Below, one piece after another: positions 11,990-23,909 of a stretch of 64,000 nucleotides of DNA (positions within the stretch are counted from its first letter, which is position 1; each line of letters starts with the position of its first letter). The notes under the pieces are model-generated. The model was not told where the DNA came from and made no database searches. It saw only the letters and a program-made list of their open reading frames with translations. The DNA comes from Cavia porcellus. Lineage: Eukaryota > Chordata > Mammalia > Rodentia > Caviidae. The translations under genes were made by a program, and so were the position numbers. Location of the stretch: the NCBI RefSeq assembly GCF_034190915.1, contig NW_026947490.1, positions 67,383,494 to 67,447,493 of the forward strand. The letters are read 5' to 3'.

Positions 11990-14509
11990 GTCCTCCAATA
12001 GCTACATTTTAAGAACAAAACAAACTTATTGAGAATATTCCAATTTGAATTTTAAGAAGCTTGAGCTAATTTCTTCAGAACAAACATAAAAAAAGAAGTG
12101 AAAGCTCCATTCCGTCATCTTATATGAACTGTCCAAAAGATAGCAACCAGCTCTTGGTGTCTACTTGACTCAATGCACCAGATATGATGCTACTGAGGAG
12201 AGAAAAAAAAAAAGAACAAGGCACAATGGGAGGAGGAGGAAGAAGCTGACATGAAAATCTCCAGGCATCAGGAAGTATGAGAAATTCATGACTCTGAAAA
12301 GGCAGTGGAGAATAACCAGGAGGCAAGCTGTGTTGTTCACTCAGGTACAGATCATAACAACTGTTCCTATCTTACTCTGTGTGGGATTTTTCTTCCAGTA
12401 AGAGACAGAAGCAAACATAAACGGCTCTGGAAACCGAGGTCATGTTACCATTTAATTGTTTGCATAGAATTAAACGGTTTGGGGAACAGGAGACCCAGAG
12501 TCCTGCCCCTTTGTACTTCTTGTCTTAAATAAATCGTCCTCTTTGCCAATTTGCTTTTTCCACAAAGAGAGGCTCCATTCTGTCTCTGATTTTTTTTCAA
12601 AAGCTTATTTCTGCATTTTAAAATTCATTTTCAAGATTCTATTTAGCTGAGACTGAAGTAAAACCATTTAATGACTCAAATTTTGAATCTAAGTAGATGA
12701 AATTATTTATGTAGATCATTAGAAATACATGAGTAGCCTCTCTGGTTTCCTGTCTAGGGAAAGCTTATCGTTAAATATGCTTTTGAGCCTTACTGCAACT
12801 GAAACACCAACCAATTGAGATCTTCTAGACTTTTAATTTATATTTCCAAAAGCAGCAGATTTTCTTCTATGAACAATGGAAATGCTTATTAGAGGTCCTT
12901 CATTTGGAATTTTTGAATATGAATATAGGGATATTCTGGGAAATATCCAGGAAAAAAAAAAAAAAAAACTCTGCCAAGGATTCAGCAAACAGTTGCATAA
13001 CTCCTTTCTGTCTGGGGTGTTGACCAGTTGTTCACTCTATGTTTGCTGTGATGAGTTCAGCAAAACTGGTTGCCAGGGCAGCCGTAATCCGTGAACAGAG
13101 CTGGCTCCATTGGTGGTCAGTTACAACATGCTTTGTCCTGCCCAGTGTCCTGTAAATAAAAGAGCAGAAAGACAGAAAACAAGAACCTTCAGCAAACAGG
13201 GCCTAATGAGACTGGCAGACTGCAACTGCCCCCGGGGGGAACAGAGAAAACTTGCAACCTCTGCCCTGGACCCGCAGGAGTCTCTGGAATGAGCAGTCCC
13301 TTGGTTGATGAGTTTATGATATACAACTATCTTGTTCAACTCTGGGACCAAAGAACTGCCTCTGGACTTCCTGATCCTGTCTAAACAGTCTGTGATTAGA
13401 TAGATTTGAAACTGCAAGCCTGTAGTGCCCAGGAGTTCCCTACTGAGGTCTCTGGAGGCTGCAGGAGAGGAGAAGCCAGCACTCCTGTGACTCTCTAACC
13501 CCAGCTGGGATGCTGAGCCTGGGCCCCTCCTGCAGTTTGCAAGGTCACCGTTTCCCCTTTCTCTCTTAGAAAAGGCAGTGTGGGGACCCTGGAACCTCAG
13601 ATGCAAATGTCTCCACAGTTCAGAGTTCAGGTGCTTTCCCAACTTCATTGTTCTGCTGTACCTGTTCAGTGAATATGTACAGAGTACACTGTGCCATGTC
13701 AGGATGCTTTTGGCTTCGGATACCATTAATATTATAGAATTCATATATGGAAAGCCTGGCCAAGACATGTAGAGTTTCACAATCACCTGTTTGATTTCTT
13801 TAAATTTACATAGTTAATTGATTTCTTTTAAATTCCTTTTTCCACATATACCTCTTCAGAGATAGTGGAAAACCATTAATTTTATAATGAAGTTTACTAA
13901 CAAGAAGAACATATTTCAACATGAAAGCAGTTGCTTTGGTGATCCTTTCTATGGGTCTGCTTAAATAAACCTTGTTAGAGAGAAGAGTTTTCTTCAGTGA
14001 TTCCTGCCTGGTTTTGTGCTTTTGAATCACGAAGATCTTGAAAGAAATATAGATGCTCCAGACATGTCTCCAGCACACCCTGGAATAGATCCCAGATACT
14101 GCATTTTTTCAGTTTTTACTATTTCAGATATACAATTACATTAAAAAGTTGTTCAATAAATCTAAATACCTCATACCATTTCAAATTCACCAGGAAAATA
14201 CAGAGAGCTATATTTTTCCCAGTTAACTTTATTAATCTGACTTGGAATAAGAATCTACTGGCTTAGAGAAAGAAAAAAACCAAAATGCTTCTCAACAAAC
14301 ATTTGTTTTCATCGACTTTTTTGTGTGTTATTTACACAGGTCATGATACTTGAAACTGATCATTTTGTTAATAATGTGAACAACCGGTGAAATGTTAGAG
14401 CCCAATGGAGACTCAAAAAAGACAAAAGACAGAGAAATATGTGTGTCTATTGAATTTCTGGATTAACAAGGGCTAATGGTGTTTGCCGCAAGTATTTGCA
14501 ACAAGCTGC
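11990..14509. other. Single-copy sequence, no gene recognised
   Basis: There is an A-run near 12952-12968 and a possible L2 scrap at 13660-13730. The minus strand is open for 221 codons (13786-13121), but I see no domain, no splice context and no codon signature. An AATAAA lies on the plus strand near 13153. I do not call a gene. Confidence 0.5.
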
Positions 14510-14720
14510 ATTTCAGTGGTTTTGCATATTGCGTTCATTTAACCCTTACAATAACTTAGCTCTCATTACAGCATATGGGAAGTTTTATTATCATGCCCAC
14601 TTCACAGATACCAAAATGGAGACCTGAAAAGGTCTTTGTTGAAGGTCACAGAACAGGTAGGTAGCAGAGTCTCAGCCCTTGGAGAATAATTCTGGAACTG
14701 CCTCTCAACCCCCATAGTAT
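14510..14720 (-). repeat. MIR SINE relic
   Basis: 'atttaacccttacaataac', 'cccacttcacagataccaaaatgg' and 'gaaggtcacagaacaggtagg' are the reverse complement of the MIR core and 3' region. Confidence 0.8.
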
Positions 14721-16169
14721 AGTAGCCTCCATTGAGTTGGTTATCAAAAAGCAGCCCTTTATGACTCTACTAAGAGCTTCCTCATTCAACATGTATCACG
14801 GGGGTCTCATGAACTTATCAGACAGTAATGCTCTAGAAAACTCCCCCAAAATTAAAATTAAAACTGGTTCTTCTCAAGAAAAATAGAAAAGGGAAGCTTC
14901 TTCTGGAATCTTCTTCCAGTAAGAATCCTAGAGAAAAAGATCTCACAATGTGTTCTGAGTAGACAGAGGTGAGAGGGTAGGGTTAGAGGATGGTTATAAC
15001 TAGGCTGCTCTGACCTAACTCTTTGTTCTTTATCTAACACCGTGTCTGGCCAAATAGGAGGAGCCCCAGCCTGTAGGACACGTGGCAACCTGGATAAGAA
15101 CATAAGGCAGTGACATTTCTTTTTTACTTTCTCTCCAATCCTAGCATAGCACAGAAAAATAATAGGTAAACTAGCTTTTCACCTTGGAGATGTTGTTAAC
15201 TTGTGGCCCTGCAGAAAATGTCACTGCAGGGGTCTTTGGGACAAGCTTTGTGGGTGCCCATAGCCTCACACAGTGCAGTGCCACCAAGGAAAGGGGTGAC
15301 GGTCGTCTTTCTGCTCCTCAACCCTGTGCCATGCCTCACTCTCCCTGTGGGCTCAAAACAGACCTGAATGATTTTTCTAGAACTCTGTTGTTCACTACAG
15401 TCCAGGTGAAAGCGGAAAGCCATCAAACTCCTTACTGAGGCTGATGCACTGTCTCAGTCCTACATAAGCCCACACAACGCTCTCCCTGAAACCAGGGCTC
15501 TCACACCAACTGGCTGTACCAATTTACATGTGAATGATTTTAACCAAAAATAGATACATGCAACCCAATTCCTTGTCTGGCGTTGCTTTGTGCAGCACCC
15601 AGAGCAGTGATTGCGGCTCGCACTGCCCCAGAAGTGCCATGTGATGACGCTTTCCTTCAGAGCTTGAGCTGTCCCCTTCAAAAGGACTGCCCACTTCCTG
15701 CTGACCAGGAAGCACAGAGTCAGCGAACCGTTGTTAAGACTGCGTTAGGGGCCTGGCCAGCCCATTCACCTTGATCCTTAGGCTTTATCAGTCATTGTAG
15801 GCTTAGATTTGACTTCCTCAGGAGATGTTTTTAAAACCAGACATTTATGCAGAGCCCAGAATCATTCTGAAAGTCATCTGCAGAGCTATTCCCACCCTAT
15901 TTCAACCTGTGCAGGGGGCCCCTGGGGCACTGGAGTGACCAGCCCTTGGAGCCTGGCTGGCCTGTGTTCCCTGTCACAGCCTTGATCTGATCACATGCTG
16001 AGGAAGGACTCCCGGGGAGAAGAATGCCATTACCAATCTTGCCCCTAACATGAAACGCCAGTGACTGTTTATTAAATTGCTCTTCAAAGAGAAAACACTG
16101 GCAGGCAAGTACCATTAAAACAGAAGCAAGGCCACTGCTACAGCCTTCAGCACAGTGCTCGTCTCCATT
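14721..16169. other. Single-copy sequence, nothing assigned
   Basis: Several short open frames overlap on opposite strands with no recognisable product. I see no repeat I can name. Confidence 0.5.
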
Positions 16170-16520
16170 AACCCCAGACCAAAGCGACTGACACGGCCAG
16201 TAGGAGCTGCTGGCCCGGAGTGCCATCAATTGCCTTAATCTCAGCCCAGGGAGGGGGAGCACAAACCCTCCAATTTAAGTACTTCCAAACATTGCCACAA
16301 GAATAAAAAGAGCCCTTCACCCTGACTCCACTGTCTCCACTCCAGTTAGGACAAATTGCATTATACATGAGTAACATTAAAACATGAAAGGCATACCCTC
16401 CAGTGAAAACCTTGCATAACTTTCCCCGGGTGAGCAGAATTAATCACAAGGAATAATTACCAGCCCTGACCTGAATATTTATGACATAACAGCAAGCCCA
16501 TTTAAAATACTCAGTGGTTA
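16170..16520. promoter_or_regulatory. Candidate conserved non-coding element
   Basis: This repeat-free block carries dense AT-rich homeodomain-like words (TTAATCAC, GGAATAATTACC, CATTTAAA), CAATTTAAG and a GACCTGAATATTTATGAC stretch. It has no open frame worth calling. The resemblance to developmental enhancers is an impression from composition only and has not been tested by alignment. Confidence 0.25.
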
Positions 16521-16879
16521 ATTTTAAAAAAAGAACAACAGGGAAAAGGAAAGGTACTCAAGTTTATGATGGAAAAGAAAACAAGCATGGGATCTTAACT
16601 CTTCTCCCCTGGAGTATCTCACATGCACCTCTTTCTGCTGCCCTCCAGAATCCTAACTTTCATTGCTGTCCTAGTTAGCAGGTCTGCTGTGCAGCAGTGG
16701 AAGGATGGGCTTGCCACAGGCTTGGAAGTCTCTGCATTCAGCATTGCCGTTATCTAGGCCAGGTGCTTCTCTGACTGGGTGGCCTCTCGCCTGCACTGTC
16801 CCAGCAGGGACATCCAGTAGTATGGGCAGAGAGTACCGTGCAAGGTAGGCCTGGTTGTGTTGGAACTGAAATAACCCTG

Positions 16880-17000
16880 GATCATTAGTCATGGTTCTGA
16901 CTACCAATCTGTGTGATCCTAGCAATCACCAACAGGTTTATGATCTGTGAAATGGAATCTTTGATATGGAGAACTCTAAGTCCTTTTGCTTCTATCTGTA
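16880..17000 (+). repeat. MIR SINE relic
   Basis: 'tgactaccaatctgtgtgatcctagcaa' followed by 'tgatctgtgaaatgg' matches the order of the MIR core. It is diverged. Confidence 0.6.
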
Positions 17001-17042
17001 TATAAATTCAGAGATTGAAACAATCCATTAAGGGGTGGATGT

Positions 17043-17200
17043 ATTCATTCATTCACTTGTTGATCCACTGAGCACCTGTTGAGAGGTGTGTGAGAGGCAT
17101 CTAATTGGTTCCAGTAGTAAAGCCACAAGAGGAAAGATGCCCATCTGCTCTCTGGGAGCTTACACTTCCCTAAATTTACAAAAGAATTTAGGGTTCAGTC
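17043..17200 (-). repeat. L2 LINE 3' end relic
   Basis: 'ttcattcattcacttgttg', 'actgagcacctgtt' and 'gggagcttacacttccc' are the reverse complement of the L2 3' terminus, which ends in a TGAATGA-type repeat. Confidence 0.75.
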
Positions 17201-17738
17201 AAATAAACAAGAAAATATAGGGAACATAAATTCAAGTCATCTATTCTATAAGAATAAAAAGTCCAAGTGTCCCCAGGATGAGGCAGGGACCCAAGTGAAA
17301 TAAGGGAGCCAGCCAGAGCTAGACTGATAATCAAAAGCAGTCATGGGAGAGCTTTCACATCACATTCAGCTATTTCAGAAAGCTCAATAGGAACTGAGCA
17401 TTCGGCCCACTCAAGTTAACTAAAATGATTCTTAGATTTTGTCTAGAAACACAGCCTTTTGGTACGGCATCGCCAATAATCTTATTCTTCAGATCTGCCA
17501 CACTAGTGATATTGACCCACTTAATCTGACTAAGGAACTTAAAAAAAATGAATTATTCCTTCACAAGTTATTTGGTGGGCTGTGAGTGATTAATATCTGA
17601 GACCAACATCATAAGACCGGGCCTCCTGCAATTCCAGGATGGATCTTGGAAGCATCCCTAATACCAAAAGAAGACAGCACTTTGGAGATGAACATAATGC
17701 TCAGCTGTGATTGTGTGGCCTGGAGATGAACCAAGGTC

Positions 17739-17912
17739 TCTCTCCCTCTCTCCTCTCTCCTGACTTCTCTCCTCCTCCTGATCTTCTTCCTCTTCTTTTT
17801 CTTCATCTTCTTTCCTCCCCTCCCACCCTCCTCCTCCCCCTTTCTCTCTTTTCTCCCTCCCTTCCTTTCTTCTTCCTTCCACGCTTTGTCTTTCTCTCCC
17901 TCTCCCTGTTTA
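17739..17912. repeat. Polypyrimidine tract (CT/TTCC-rich)
   Basis: About 174 bp are almost pure C and T on the plus strand. No SINE head is obvious next to it. Long one-strand pyrimidine tracts of this kind can adopt triplex structures. The open frames across it are low-complexity artefacts. Confidence 0.9.
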
Positions 17913-18829
17913 TCTGTAATTCTCTATCTGCAAGAATTATTTTCAGTGATACACTCTAATTCTATCAGAGACTTTAAAGACCATGCAGGAACCTAAAAAT
18001 ATATTTGTTGAAATTTCTGTCTTGAAAGTTGTTCTTTTAAGGACAATGCAAGGAAAGATGAAACTATTACCATAAATAAATTTTTGGAGGAACATTAGAT
18101 TTCAAGTATTCATTCTCTTAATGTTTTACATTTTATTGTGTAAATTGTATTTTAAAGCACCACAAATCTCTATTAGATGTCAGGAATACTAAAGGAATAC
18201 AGAACCATCTTTGCTCCTAAGTTGCTGAAGAGTATACACAGATGAAATATGTATTTGAAATATAGATTAGGACTTATCTACATTGTATCAGTATAGTTTC
18301 TGTTGTAGTAAAAAAATAATTACAAAATTTTGATGCTTTAAAGCTACCAAAGCTAATTTTTCACTGATTCATATGTTAATGGAGAGGAAGGGCGGAACAG
18401 TGAGTGTGTTCTTAAATATTCAGGGATCTTGGTTGATGAAGCCTCACGCATATTACTGCTTCCCATGCCACAGAGAAGAGAAACCTGTGGAGAATCTCAA
18501 ACAGGAGACCCGCTCTTTCAGCAGGGAAGAGGCACTGTTTTCTATCTTAACTCAGGGGCCCCACCTTAACTCTCCGGACTCCACCTATCAACAAAGGACC
18601 AGGTAAATTCTACCAGGTGCCCAGAAGAGGAGGCAACTAAGGACATGACATGAACAACAATAATAATTATGATACATAGAAGAGCCTCAAAAGTTGTGGT
18701 CTTTTGGCCACCAAAAACCTAGCCTGCTCGACAAAACTTGTTTCATCCAGAAAGAAGCTAAAAGTTCTGCCTTCTTAAAGAAGGCGACACGTTTAATGGT
18801 GCCTTGGGGAAGTATAATTATTTAGTTAT
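17913..18829. other. Single-copy AT-rich sequence, nothing assigned
   Basis: No gene or repeat is recognised. A 77-codon open frame at 18373-18606 shows no known features. Confidence 0.5.
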
Positions 18830-19330
18830 TTACATCATCATGTTGAAACCTCCTGTTTAATTGGAGAGTATGCCCTCCACTTGCCCTCCATTTCTTGGTG
18901 GAGCATTTCCAAATTAAAGCAAGGAGGGGCAAGAAAGAGTGAGGGTGCTTCTGGCCCCTCGAAGTGCACATCCAATGAATATGCAAACCAGACCGCCCCA
19001 CGCAGACCTCCCCAAAGCAGTGGCTGCAAAACTGCGGTCTCCAATCTCTCTGATTAACCTCACTCTAAGAAAGAAGAAAAGTCACCACCAAACCCCTTTC
19101 CCATTACCATCTGTGCAGTCACCCAGGGTTCAAGAGCAGAGTTGGGAGGATCGAGGAGATGTCTGCCTTTTGGAAGCCCCGGAAGGGATCTGGCAAGCAC
19201 ACCAAAGAAATTAGCCAGCAATTTTGGCATTTGCAACGGGCTCGCAGAGCCAGCAACCCAGCTAGATTGTTATTTTAGTAAACAAGAATCTAGTTCAACT
19301 AGAATAGTGCTCCCAAGAAAAGCCCACCCC
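18830..19330. promoter_or_regulatory. Candidate conserved non-coding element
   Basis: A repeat-free block holds a POU/octamer-like word (ATGAATATGCAAACC near 18975), TGATTAACC and CAATTTTGGCATTTG. The composition suggests a regulatory block, but no conservation test was possible. Confidence 0.25.
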
Positions 19331-19585
19331 ACGATAGCAGTGTCATATACATAAATAATCACTGGGTTAGTTTTTAATATTCTCAATTTGGATACTATCA
19401 ATATAATTAGGAAAGTGTTTGATTAACCAGAGGACGGTCATCTGACAGTTATGGGGGCAGATGGAGGAAAGTTGTCACTCCACATTCTACTGATCAGCAG
19501 CTGATATGAATTCTGTCTAACAGGACTAATAACCACTGGGACTCTTGTTAAGAATTCAGTAAGGGGAGAGAAAAAATTGCTTTGG

Positions 19586-19917
19586 GGATTTCCATGACTA
19601 CAGCAAATGCCTGCAACAATCAACTATAAAGAGAAAGATTGTCTTTAGCTCACAGTTTTGAAAGTCAATGGTCAGGAGGTCTCTGGTGAGGATGCCAGAG
19701 AGCAGTGGCAGCGAGTGTGTGACAGACAGACTGCTCATCCTAGGACTGGACGTGAGACAGAGCAAGAGAGTGGCCAGCGCCCCACCCACATCTTCAGGGA
19801 TGCACGTCCAATCAGCTAAGGCCCTGCCTCTCGGGATTCTGTTTCCCAGCAGCACCTCACTGGGACCAGACCTTTCACACAGGGGCTCTTGGGAGCATTT
19901 GTTCAAAGCATCGCAGA
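19586..19917 (-). repeat. MaLR-type LTR relic
   Basis: 'caacaatcaactataaagag', 'ttagctcacagttttgaaag' and 'gctaaggccctgcctctcgg' are the reverse complement of a rodent MaLR LTR. It is diverged and its ends are approximate. Confidence 0.65.
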
Positions 19918-20389
19918 GCTGAAGACATTTTGATTTAGAAATGAAATGAGGTGAGGAAGCAACATCAAGGCCAACTCTCTCGCTGTCAGACAAACATAGC
20001 TGTGGCAGAAAAACAATGGAAACACTCCTAAACCCTGACTGAAAGGCTGTCTCTTCATAGTCTTGCTGTCCCCCAGACTAACACCATCTCATGTGACTGC
20101 TGAGATTTCCTCCCAAGCTGCTCTCTGTACCACCCTCCCCTCTGCTCTTTATTTCATGCTTCAATGGATCATTTACTCGAAACTTCCTTACCAATGATTT
20201 CCTAACGGCCATTCTTTCCTCCGTAACATTCTGCATAACTGTATATCTGGAGGTTGTCATGTGTATAAACGGAAGTGTTCCTGTAGCTCTGAGACCCTGA
20301 ATGCTGAGTCTCTTCCTATGGGCAGTGCTATTTGAACTCTGGCATACTGGTCCTTTTATCAGAAAACAGAATAAAGCCTTGCACCATGA

Positions 20390-20500
20390 GTTCCTTGTGA
20401 GGACTGAATACAATAATATATGTAAACAGTGACAGGGGCCCAAGGCCAGCCTATGATGTTTGGTAACTGATATTGTTGTTGGTAGTGGCTGGGATTATTG
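20390..20500 (+). repeat. MIR SINE 3' part
   Basis: 'tgaggactgaatacaataatatatgtaaa' followed by 'ttgttgttgg' matches the 3' portion of MIR. Confidence 0.5.
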
Positions 20501-20557
20501 CTTTCTTCTTTGCTTGACTCTCCTCTTCTCTTCACCTTTGGTTTTTGTGATACACTA

Positions 20558-20983
20558 TGTTATGGTTCGGAGATGAAAGGTCCCCAAAGGCTCATGTGTT
20601 GAAAGTTTAGTCCCCAGTTTTGCAATATTCAGAGGAGGTGCTTTTGAACAGCGATTAAATCATGAGGGTTCTAATTTCATCAGTGGATTAACCCAATTAC
20701 AGATGCATGATTTTGTGGAATTGTAGGAAGTGAACTTTAGAAGACATGGTCCAGCTAAAGGAAATGGGTCATATTTTGCCCCTCTTTTGTCTCTGTTTCC
20801 TGATTACCATGAGTGAGTGTGTTTCCCATCCTTCTGCCATGAAGTTTCTGTTCACCAAGGCCTAAAAGCAGTGGAGCCAGCTTCCCATGGACTAAACCTC
20901 CTGAACTATGAGCCAAGACAAATCTTTCCTTGCATAAGGGATTTGTCTCAAATATTTTATCACAGCAATGGGAAGCTAACACA
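20558..20983 (+). mobile_element. Solo MaLR LTR, near complete
   Basis: It starts TGTTATGGTTCGGAGATG and ends GGAAGCTAACACA, about 426 bp, with the classic MaLR order: 'ccccaaaggctcatgtgttgaa', 'gaactatgagcc', 'atattttatcacagcaatgg'. No second LTR or internal region is next to it, so it is a solo LTR. The flanking 5-mers do not match, so the target duplication is lost or was never clear. Confidence 0.85.
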
Positions 20984-21714
20984 TTGTTGCCTGGTATTCA
21001 CTTTAAAACTTTTATTATCTTCTCACTTAATACATGAAGGCTTCAAATCTTCTTGTTCTGGCTTTCCATCAGCTGAGTATTAGTTCAGATCTATACCATT
21101 TCTCACCTGTACTCTGCAATAGTGTTTTAGAAAACATTACTCACAGGAATCTTTGCCCTCCTAGGTCGTGCTCCACACACATGCACAATTAAGAAACTTG
21201 AAAACTCCAAGTGTGATGCCTTCCTGAGCCAAAGTTCTTAAGCAGTTTCTGCAATGAAAGTGAAGATGGTCACATTGGCAACTGCTCTTTTTGGCCAGGT
21301 ACTCTTGGAAAATCCATTCTGCAGTTACTGCCTAAACATCCCTGAGGCATTTTCCCTAACTTTGTGCAGATTTTAGTGTATTCTGAAAAATTGTCTACAA
21401 AATTTGTTTCTTTGGTTGAAAAATAGTCTTAACATCATTTAAGATGAATTTATTCTACTTGGGGCTGTATTAAGAGGCTTTTAGCCTCAAGTAAAAGGAG
21501 GCACCAGATCAACTGCCTTAAGCCATGAGGGATCACGTTATGCCCTGTATCAAGAAATCGCCTAGTTCACATTTGGCTGATTCAGAAGCTCAGAAATGTC
21601 ATGAAGGCCTCAAATGTTTTGAATATTTATGTTCTACCTCATTTAGTATGGCAGCTTGAATCTCAGGACTAAAACAAGTAACAACCACATATGGCATGAT
21701 CCCGAGGACAATAT
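20984..21714. other. Single-copy sequence, nothing assigned
   Basis: No gene, RNA or named repeat is recognised between the solo LTR and the next MIR relic. Confidence 0.5.
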
Positions 21715-21880
21715 GTAGTCCTAATCAATTATCTACAGCTTACAAATGAAAAAGCAGCCTCAGGTAGGTTAAGTAATTTGCCCTAGGTCATATAACCATT
21801 AGTGGTAGAAATAAAATCGTGTTTACCCAACTCCAAAATGCATGCTATAAACACTTGGTTCTACTTCTCCCAAGCATAAG
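21715..21880 (-). repeat. MIR SINE relic
   Basis: 'gcttacaaatgaaaaagc', 'ggttaagtaatttgccctagg' and 'agtggtagaaataaaatcg' are reverse-complement MIR. Confidence 0.75.
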
Positions 21881-22619
21881 AATAAATGTGCTGCTCTGGA
21901 AGTTTCAGAGTAGGATTTGCAAGGCTAATATTTTATTCATTCTCTCTAAGACTTGCGTTTCTACCATCAATCATAATCAGTTATAGTCACAACTGCCAAC
22001 AAAACTTGATAATGTGCTTGTAGGGCGTAAAAATGCAAAATTTCTTAACCTTCAGAGCATATTCAGGCAATATTTTCATATAATAATAGAGCTGGCTTTT
22101 ATGTGTGTGATATGTGAATATAAACATATATTTATATATTCATATAGACATATGTGGATGTATATGATTCTGTTCCATCAATGAGCCTAGCAAGTTAGAA
22201 ACCTGTCAACACCTAATACTTTGTAAGATACTGAGGAACATGTGGACACACCATGATAACCTCCTGAAACAACTGTCTTTCCTTGAGGACCTGAAACTAA
22301 TGCTTTCACTCAAAGCAGCAGGAGTCACAGCACAGTCTCACCAGTCTCACTGAGGTTCTCCAGGTAGCACCTGGAAATGGCCTATCAGCTGCCAGGCAAA
22401 GGAGCTCTCTGCACGAGCCTGTTTCACACTCCTTTCCTCACCTCTGGTCTGTGGCAGGGCGACTCGCACATCAGCTCCTCTGAGCTCCTTCTCTCCCAAG
22501 CCCTACTGGAACACGCTTGTGTGTCTCTGTCTGGTGGGCACTAGACAGCATGGTAAGTAAGCAAGCTGGTCCTTCCCTCCCTCCCTCCCACAGAGGAGAT
22601 CAGAGTGAGTTACCATACG

Positions 22620-22705
22620 TGACTTCGAGGCAGGAAGATGAAATCAGTGGTAGAATGCTTGCCTAGCATTCCCGAGGCCCTTGGATCTGCACCCGAAATT
22701 ATAAT
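22620..22705 (+). repeat. ID SINE, diverged
   Basis: 'aaatcagtggtagaatgcttgcctagcattcc' followed by 'gaggcccttggatctgcaccc' is ID-like. Confidence 0.65.
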
Positions 22706-23343
22706 GCAGATTTATATTTCAAGAGAATAATGATATGCGGGAGGATCCTGAACATTTCTCCCAATGCACACAGGCAAATTTGCATCCTGCCACTAGACTA
22801 AGATCTTGTAAAACAAACAGAGGACTATGAATAACTCAGGTCAAATCTCAAGGGCAGATGGTAGAGTCCATCAGACTCCTTCAAATGTATGTCTTTGTTT
22901 TTCTTTGTTTCAGTCCTGGGGATCAAATGTATGCACTGATGCCAGATTTCTTAGGAACACAGCAGCATCAGATCATCAGGTCATGAATCCTTGCATAAGC
23001 ATTAGCACCACATTGGTTTTGAGAGACCACACAGCCCCCACAGCAGGCTCCTCTTTCCTTGCTGTGCTCAGAAGCTCAGGGTCTGTCCCAGATCACCATA
23101 AGCCAGATCAGGAGCTCAAAGGCTGGCTGAGCATCTGTCTTGCACTGACCTGAGCAAAATGAGAGCTGAGTCTACTGGTGGCCATGATTCGCCTGTCCAG
23201 GCATCAATGATAACTTTGCATTGTTAATTTTGCAATCTGACAGCATTTCCTGAAATGAAATGGTGATTGAACAGAGGCCTCACAACAACCTCCTAGGGAC
23301 AAAACATGAACTGTATACAAGTCTGCTGCTCATTCGGCCACTT
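22706..23343. other. Single-copy sequence, nothing assigned
   Basis: A 108-codon plus-strand open frame (22827-23153) has no recognisable domain. Confidence 0.45.
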
Positions 23344-23357
23344 AATTCTATCTACAG

Positions 23358-23895
23358 GAGTCAGCGGCTCCTGAGACCTGGCCATGGTGGAACTTAGCCA
23401 GCTAAACAAGAAAGCAGTTCACCTGCCCTCTTGGTAATTACCCCAGCATAAGCTGGGAAGAGAATCAGTCAGCGTCTCCTGTGAGCTTACTGGTGCACCG
23501 GCTGAGAATCAAACATCCCACTCATCTCCTCCCATTAGCAACTGGGGGCAGAGGTCTGAGCATCTCTTGGGAGGATGACCATATGCAATATAGCAAATAT
23601 GGGGTATTTCCTTCTATCTTCTGTTTGAAGGCAATGTTGTTTTCACTGTTTTGTTTTGTTATGATCAATTGTTTTGCTCTATTCAATATTCTCTTTCAAT
23701 TGGTTTTATAATGTTCTATTTTTGGTTTGATTTCACTATACCTAATTGACTGGACAACTATTGTGAAGATAATGGTACCTATTACTGTTATCCCAGTTTC
23801 CTGCTGTGAAGTTCTGTACCAATTTCACTATGTTCTCTCAATTTGTTTTGTCTTGTTCTGTTGTATTTTACTACCTTCAAACTAAAATTTTAAAA
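23358..23895 (+). mobile_element. Retrotransposed insertion, probably L1 3' end
   Basis: 538 bp are flanked by a perfect 14-bp duplication, AATTCTATCTACAG, at 23344-23357 and 23896-23909. The right end is A-rich (AAAATTTTAAAA). Within it, 'actggacaactattgtgaagataatgg' resembles the L1 3'UTR motif seen at 11.6 and 33.7 kb. The left 200 bp are not firmly assigned. The duplication shows directly that this is a discrete insertion; the L1 origin is inferred. Confidence 0.7.
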
Positions 23896-23909
23896 AATTC
23901 TATCTACAG

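Noticed and set aside
13100..13480. Possible ERV LTR suggested by AATAAAAGAGC near 13153
   Set aside because: No TG/CA ends, partner LTR or family resemblance could be seen.
13121..13786. 221-codon open frame on the minus strand, the longest outside repeats
   Set aside because: No domain, no repeat of coding character, no splice or promoter context; low similarity to any protein I know. Chance opening in moderately GC-rich DNA is the simpler reading.
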